A stretch of 16,221 nucleotides of DNA from positions 1 through 16,221 of the forward strand of contig CAZJRQ010000043.1 in assembly GCA_964548535.1 (NCBI GenBank), written 5' to 3'. This DNA comes from CAZJRQ01 sp964548535 (GTDB taxonomy: Bacteria > Bacillota > Clostridia > Oscillospirales > Ruminococcaceae). Both the position numbers and the translations under genes were made by a program. Under the pieces are notes generated by a model, which was not told where the DNA came from, made no database searches, and was given only the letters and a program-made list of their open reading frames with translations. Of this stretch, positions 13,362 to 16,221 are shown in pieces; position 1 is the stretch's first letter; every line of letters starts with the position of its first letter.

Positions 13362-13665
13362 ACTGATTTTTGCACCTGAATTTTCAAAAGATTTAGATGA
13401 AATATTTGAATATATTTCACAAGCTTTATCAGCACCGATTTCTGCGAAAAACCAAATGCAAAGGATTGATCATGCAATTACAAATTTAAAATCAATGCCC
13501 TATATGTATCCTATTTGTGACGAGCCACTTGGCGAATTAAACTATCGAAAAATCATCGTTGATAATTATGTTATGATTTATTCGGTTGATGAGAAAAATC
13601 AGCATGTTAACCTACTTCGTGCGTTTTATGGAAAAAGACAATATCATATATTTTTCAAAATTTAA
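13345..13665 (+). CDS. ParE/RelE-type toxin
   Basis: A 106-residue toxin of the ParE/RelE superfamily. ATG 13345 has GAGG 7 nt upstream and overlaps the antitoxin gene, which is normal for such pairs. Features seen: FKLIFAPEFSKDLDEIFEYIS (first strand and helix pair, here overlapping 13351 as another possible start), NLKSMPYMYPICDEP, YRKIIVDNYVMIYSVDE, and LLRAFYGKRQY near the C-terminus. The sequence is closer to ParE-like proteins paired with Phd/YefM antitoxins than to ribosome-dependent RelE, but I cannot tell from sequence whether the target is gyrase or mRNA. It ends 12 nt before a strong terminator, so the pair is a self-contained unit between recombinases A and B. Confidence 0.88.
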   Translation: MDMMFKLIFAPEFSKDLDEIFEYISQALSAPISAKNQMQRIDHAITNLKSMPYMYPICDEPLGELNYRKIIVDNYVMIYSVDEKNQHVNLLRAFYGKRQYHIFFKI

Positions 13666-13677
13666 TAGCAACATTTC

Positions 13678-13713
13678 GTGCTTTGTAGCCAAAATACAAA
13701 GCACATTTTTATT
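13678..13713 (+). terminator. Intrinsic terminator after the Phd/ParE module
   Basis: GTGCTTTGTA (13678-13687) and TACAAAGCAC (13695-13704) form a perfect 10-bp stem with a 7-nt loop, followed by ATTTTTATT. It isolates the toxin-antitoxin transcript from recombinase B. Confidence 0.9.
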
Positions 13714-13747
13714 GATATTTGTAATAGAAAAAAAGGGGATTTTAGGG

Positions 13748-13753
13748 TATAAT
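13748..13753 (+). promoter_or_regulatory. Candidate -10 box for recombinases B and C
   Basis: TATAAT lies 24 nt before the TTG start of recombinase B. No good -35 is found at 17 nt; TTGATA at 13712-13717 is too far (30 nt), so an activator may be needed or the promoter is weak. After the terminator at 13678-13713 some promoter here is expected. Confidence 0.4.
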
Positions 13754-13777
13754 TGTAGTAGAATTGAGGTGAAAATT

Positions 13778-14695
13778 TTGAAGAAAAACCGCAACATCCC
13801 ATTCGGATACATGATGGAAAACGGCGAAATACAGTTGAATCCGACAGAAAGCAATGCCGTGCAAGAAATATTTCAGAGCTATCTTGATGGCAGTTCACTG
13901 AACGAAATCGCACGCTTGATGATGATCAAAAAAATTCAGTATATCGAGGTTTCAAGCGTTTGGAACAAGAATATGGTCAAGAGAATTCTGGAGAACAAAA
14001 AGTATCTTGGTACTGCTGATTTTGCCGCAATTATTGATGCACAAACATTCCATAAAGCCAACGAAAAGAAACAACAAAAGGCAACGAAAACCAATAATTT
14101 TTCCGAAGATTTAAAGGTAATCCGTTCGCTTATCCACTGCAAAGTATGTGGCAAGAAATTATCACGAATCAGTGGAAAATATGAAAAATGGGATTGCAAG
14201 AATGCCGAATGTGAAAGGTTTGAATTTAGATTGACGGATGAAACGCTGATTTCTGAAGTTGCAAAAATCCTAAATTTTGCGATTGCAAATCCAAGTTTAA
14301 TTGAAGTGTCCGAGGAGATTTCGGAGTACTCCCCAACCCTAGAAATCACCCGTCAGCAAAATGAAATTGATAGAATATTTGATACTCAAAATCTTGATTT
14401 CGAAAAGGCAAAAGAAGAAATATTTAAGCTTGTAAGTATGAAATATGACTGCTGTACATACAACGATAAACCCCGAAGAACTGGGGAACTGAAGTTGTTG
14501 CTTGAAGATGCAAAACAACTGAATACACTCGATATTGGCTTATTAAAATCCACTGTTTCATGGGTTTTGATAGGTCATTTTTGCACCATCGAAATTGAAT
14601 TTATAAACGGAGCAAAATTGAAAAATACAATGGAAAGGAATGATGAAAATGACACCAAAGGTAACGGTGATTCCGCCAAAATTGCAGAAAGCTGA
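13778..14695 (+). CDS. Recombinase-family protein B without catalytic domain
   Basis: A 305-residue protein. I chose TTG 13778 with TGAGGTG 6 nt upstream; GTG 13769 is in frame but falls inside that site. The frame is open further upstream, but that part overlaps the toxin gene and terminator and is not coding. It begins directly at the recombinase domain (NIPFGYMMENGEIQLNPTES, EIFQSYLDGSSLNEIA, WNKNMVKRILENKKYLG) and has a zinc ribbon at C121, C124, C140 and C145, then a short helical region. There is no resolvase domain and no catalytic Ser, so it cannot cut DNA alone. It has its own ribosome site and overlaps recombinase C by 47 nt, which argues for a kept accessory factor and against decay: possibly a DNA-binding partner that guides A or C, or sets direction. 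I know of similar catalytic-less members in clostridial recombinase clusters. Confidence 0.85.
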   Translation: MKKNRNIPFGYMMENGEIQLNPTESNAVQEIFQSYLDGSSLNEIARLMMIKKIQYIEVSSVWNKNMVKRILENKKYLGTADFAAIIDAQTFHKANEKKQQKATKTNNFSEDLKVIRSLIHCKVCGKKLSRISGKYEKWDCKNAECERFEFRLTDETLISEVAKILNFAIANPSLIEVSEEISEYSPTLEITRQQNEIDRIFDTQNLDFEKAKEEIFKLVSMKYDCCTYNDKPRRTGELKLLLEDAKQLNTLDIGLLKSTVSWVLIGHFCTIEIEFINGAKLKNTMERNDENDTKGNGDSAKIAES

Positions 14696-16221
14696 TACCC
14701 AAAATCCATATCGACAGCAAAAAGTTGCAGCCTACTGTCGAGTTTCGACCGAGCAAGAGGAGCAGCAAAATAGCTATCAGGTGCAGATTGCGCATTACAC
14801 GGATTTGATTCATCAGAAAAAGGAGTGGTCGCTGGCTGGGATTTTCGCTGACGAGGGAATTTCTGGTACTCAGGCGAGCAAACGACCCGAATTCTTGAAA
14901 ATGATTCGAATGTGCAAAAATGGCAAAATCGATTTAATTATAACGAAGTCCATCAGTAGATTTGCTCGAAATACCGTGGATTGTCTAGAGTACGTTCGAC
15001 AGCTGAAAGAACTCGGAATTGGCGTGATTTTTGAAAAAGAAAACATAAATACGCTCACGATGACGTCAGAATTCATGATTGCACTTTACGGAAGTTTCGC
15101 ACAAGCTGAGAGCGAATCCATCAGCAAAAACGTCACTTGGGGCAAGCAGAAAGCGTATGCTGAGGGGCGAGTTGTTTTTCAGTACAAGCACCTGTTGGGC
15201 TATCAAAAAAGCGAGAATGGAACTCCCGAAATAGTGCCAAATGAAGCGGAAATCGTGAGATTGATTTTCAAATTATTCCTTGATGGACTTAGCATGAAAG
15301 AGATTTCAAATCACTTGATTTTGCAAGGAAAACACACCAAGCACGGCAGTGATAAATGGAATTCTGGGATTATCAGAAACATCTTGAAGAATGAGAAATA
15401 TGCTGGCGATGCACTACTGCAAAAGACTTTTACTGTCGATTGTATCAGCAAAAAGGTGAAGAAAAATAACGGTGAGTTGCCGATGTATTTGGTGAGCAAT
15501 CATCACGAGGCTATTGTCGAGAGGGATACATATAACCGTGTTCAGCAAGAGCTTGCGAGGCGGAATGCAAAGCGTAAGATTTCAGATAAAACTGAAACGG
15601 AACAGGGCAAATACTCTAGTAAATATGCACTTTCAGAGATGCTTATTTGCGGGAATTGTGGCACTCCCTACAGACGTTGCACTTGGACGTCTCAGGGCAG
15701 AAAGCGGATAGTGTGGAGATGTATCAGTCGATTAAATCATGGTAAAAAATATTGCACCGAATCGCCGACAATTCTTGAAGAAGAACTTCATCGTGCAATT
15801 TTGAGTGCAATAAATGAATACTTAGGCTGCAGAGATGAGATTGTGAAAATACTGAAAGCGAATATCGGCTCGGTTTTGGAGTGTCAGGGTCAGCAGAAAA
15901 TAATAACCCTAGCGAGTAGATTAAAAGAGTTAGATAAGGCTAGAAACGACCTAATATCGCTGATTACAACTGCTGGTTACGATGAGGATACGCTTGATAC
16001 TGAATTCGCCAAAATTTATGCAGAGGAGCAGACTATAAACGCTGAGCTTGGGGAACATCGAGCAAAAATTAAATTATCTTCGGATACGCAAGGCAAGATT
16101 AATTCTGCGATGGAAATGATTGAACACGAGGATTTTCAGCTTGAGGTTTTTGATAATATTATTATTCGTAAATTGATTGAGTGCGTGAAAGTTTTGAGTA
16201 AAACTGAAATCGCCGTTATTT
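14649..16221 (+). CDS. Large serine recombinase C (3' end beyond window)
   Basis: At least 524 residues, open to the last base of the window. ATG codons at 14640, 14643 and 14649 are in frame; 14649 gives 9 nt to the GGAAAGGA site, 14643 only 3. The resolvase domain shows VAAYCRVSTEQEEQQ with catalytic Ser33, FADEGISGTQ, and TKSISRFARNTVD. The recombinase domain follows (HLLGYQKSENG, NEAEIVRLIFKLFLDGLS, LKNEKYAGDALLQ), then a zinc ribbon starting C334-GN-C337 and ending near YC, and a coiled coil (SRLKELDKARNDLISL). All features of a working large serine integrase are present in the visible part. It resembles recombinase A in layout but differs in sequence, so the two are not a recent duplication. 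Its start lies inside gene B, so B and C are translationally coupled. The attachment site, if at this end, would lie beyond the window. Confidence 0.92.
   Translation, partial: MTPKVTVIPPKLQKADTQNPYRQQKVAAYCRVSTEQEEQQNSYQVQIAHYTDLIHQKKEWSLAGIFADEGISGTQASKRPEFLKMIRMCKNGKIDLIITKSISRFARNTVDCLEYVRQLKELGIGVIFEKENINTLTMTSEFMIALYGSFAQAESESISKNVTWGKQKAYAEGRVVFQYKHLLGYQKSENGTPEIVPNEAEIVRLIFKLFLDGLSMKEISNHLILQGKHTKHGSDKWNSGIIRNILKNEKYAGDALLQKTFTVDCISKKVKKNNGELPMYLVSNHHEAIVERDTYNRVQQELARRNAKRKISDKTETEQGKYSSKYALSEMLICGNCGTPYRRCTWTSQGRKRIVWRCISRLNHGKKYCTESPTILEEELHRAILSAINEYLGCRDEIVKILKANIGSVLECQGQQKIITLASRLKELDKARNDLISLITTAGYDEDTLDTEFAKIYAEEQTINAELGEHRAKIKLSSDTQGKINSAMEMIEHEDFQLEVFDNIIIRKLIECVKVLSKTEIAVI

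Noticed and set aside
13586..13777. Upstream extension of recombinase B into the ParE gene
   Set aside because: This part overlaps the toxin gene end and the terminator; the recombinase-like sequence starts only at TTG 13778, which has its own ribosome site.

Overview
The window is AT-rich DNA with strong Shine-Dalgarno sites, every convincing gene on the + strand, and protein families typical of gut Clostridia (Ruminococcus/Oscillospiraceae-like). That placement is inferred from style and families, not from a marker gene. No rRNA, tRNA, CRISPR array or transposase was seen.

Region 1 (1-1500) looks like a decayed accessory segment. It has one small unrecognised ORF, a remnant with a charged helical part and a membrane helix that resembles the middle of clostridial polymorphic-toxin proteins, and a lipoprotein with a phage-tail-lysozyme-like domain that is interrupted by TGA and has lost its C-terminus. 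The last two remnants share a reading frame but are cut by TAG at 523 and TGA at 832, 1243 and 1456.

Region 2 (1552-9452) is an intact, tightly packed four-gene operon. It encodes a transmembrane eukaryotic-like Ser/Thr kinase with a non-PASTA outer domain, two small multi-helix membrane proteins, and a 1769-residue secreted, membrane-anchored protein with YDG/MBG-like domains followed by many Ig-like repeats carrying D-x-x-G-N motifs. Gaps are 17 and 4 nt, then a 4-nt ATGA overlap. Two consecutive intrinsic terminators (9500-9584) close the operon. It looks like a surface-sensing or adhesion system whose genes are co-translated; its function is not known to me.

Region 3 (9640-16221) looks like the recombination end of an integrative mobile element. 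It starts with a small sigma-70-region-4-like regulator whose ribosome binding site touches a hairpin. A ~460-bp non-coding stretch packed with perfect hairpins follows and is the best candidate here for an undescribed structured RNA. Next come a tiny Cys-rich protein overlapping a MazF/PemK-type toxin, a 53-residue SHOCT-like protein, and a trio of serine-recombinase-family genes: one full length, one without the catalytic domain, and one full length but running off the window. A complete Phd/ParE toxin-antitoxin module with its own near-consensus promoter, palindrome and terminator sits between the first two recombinases.
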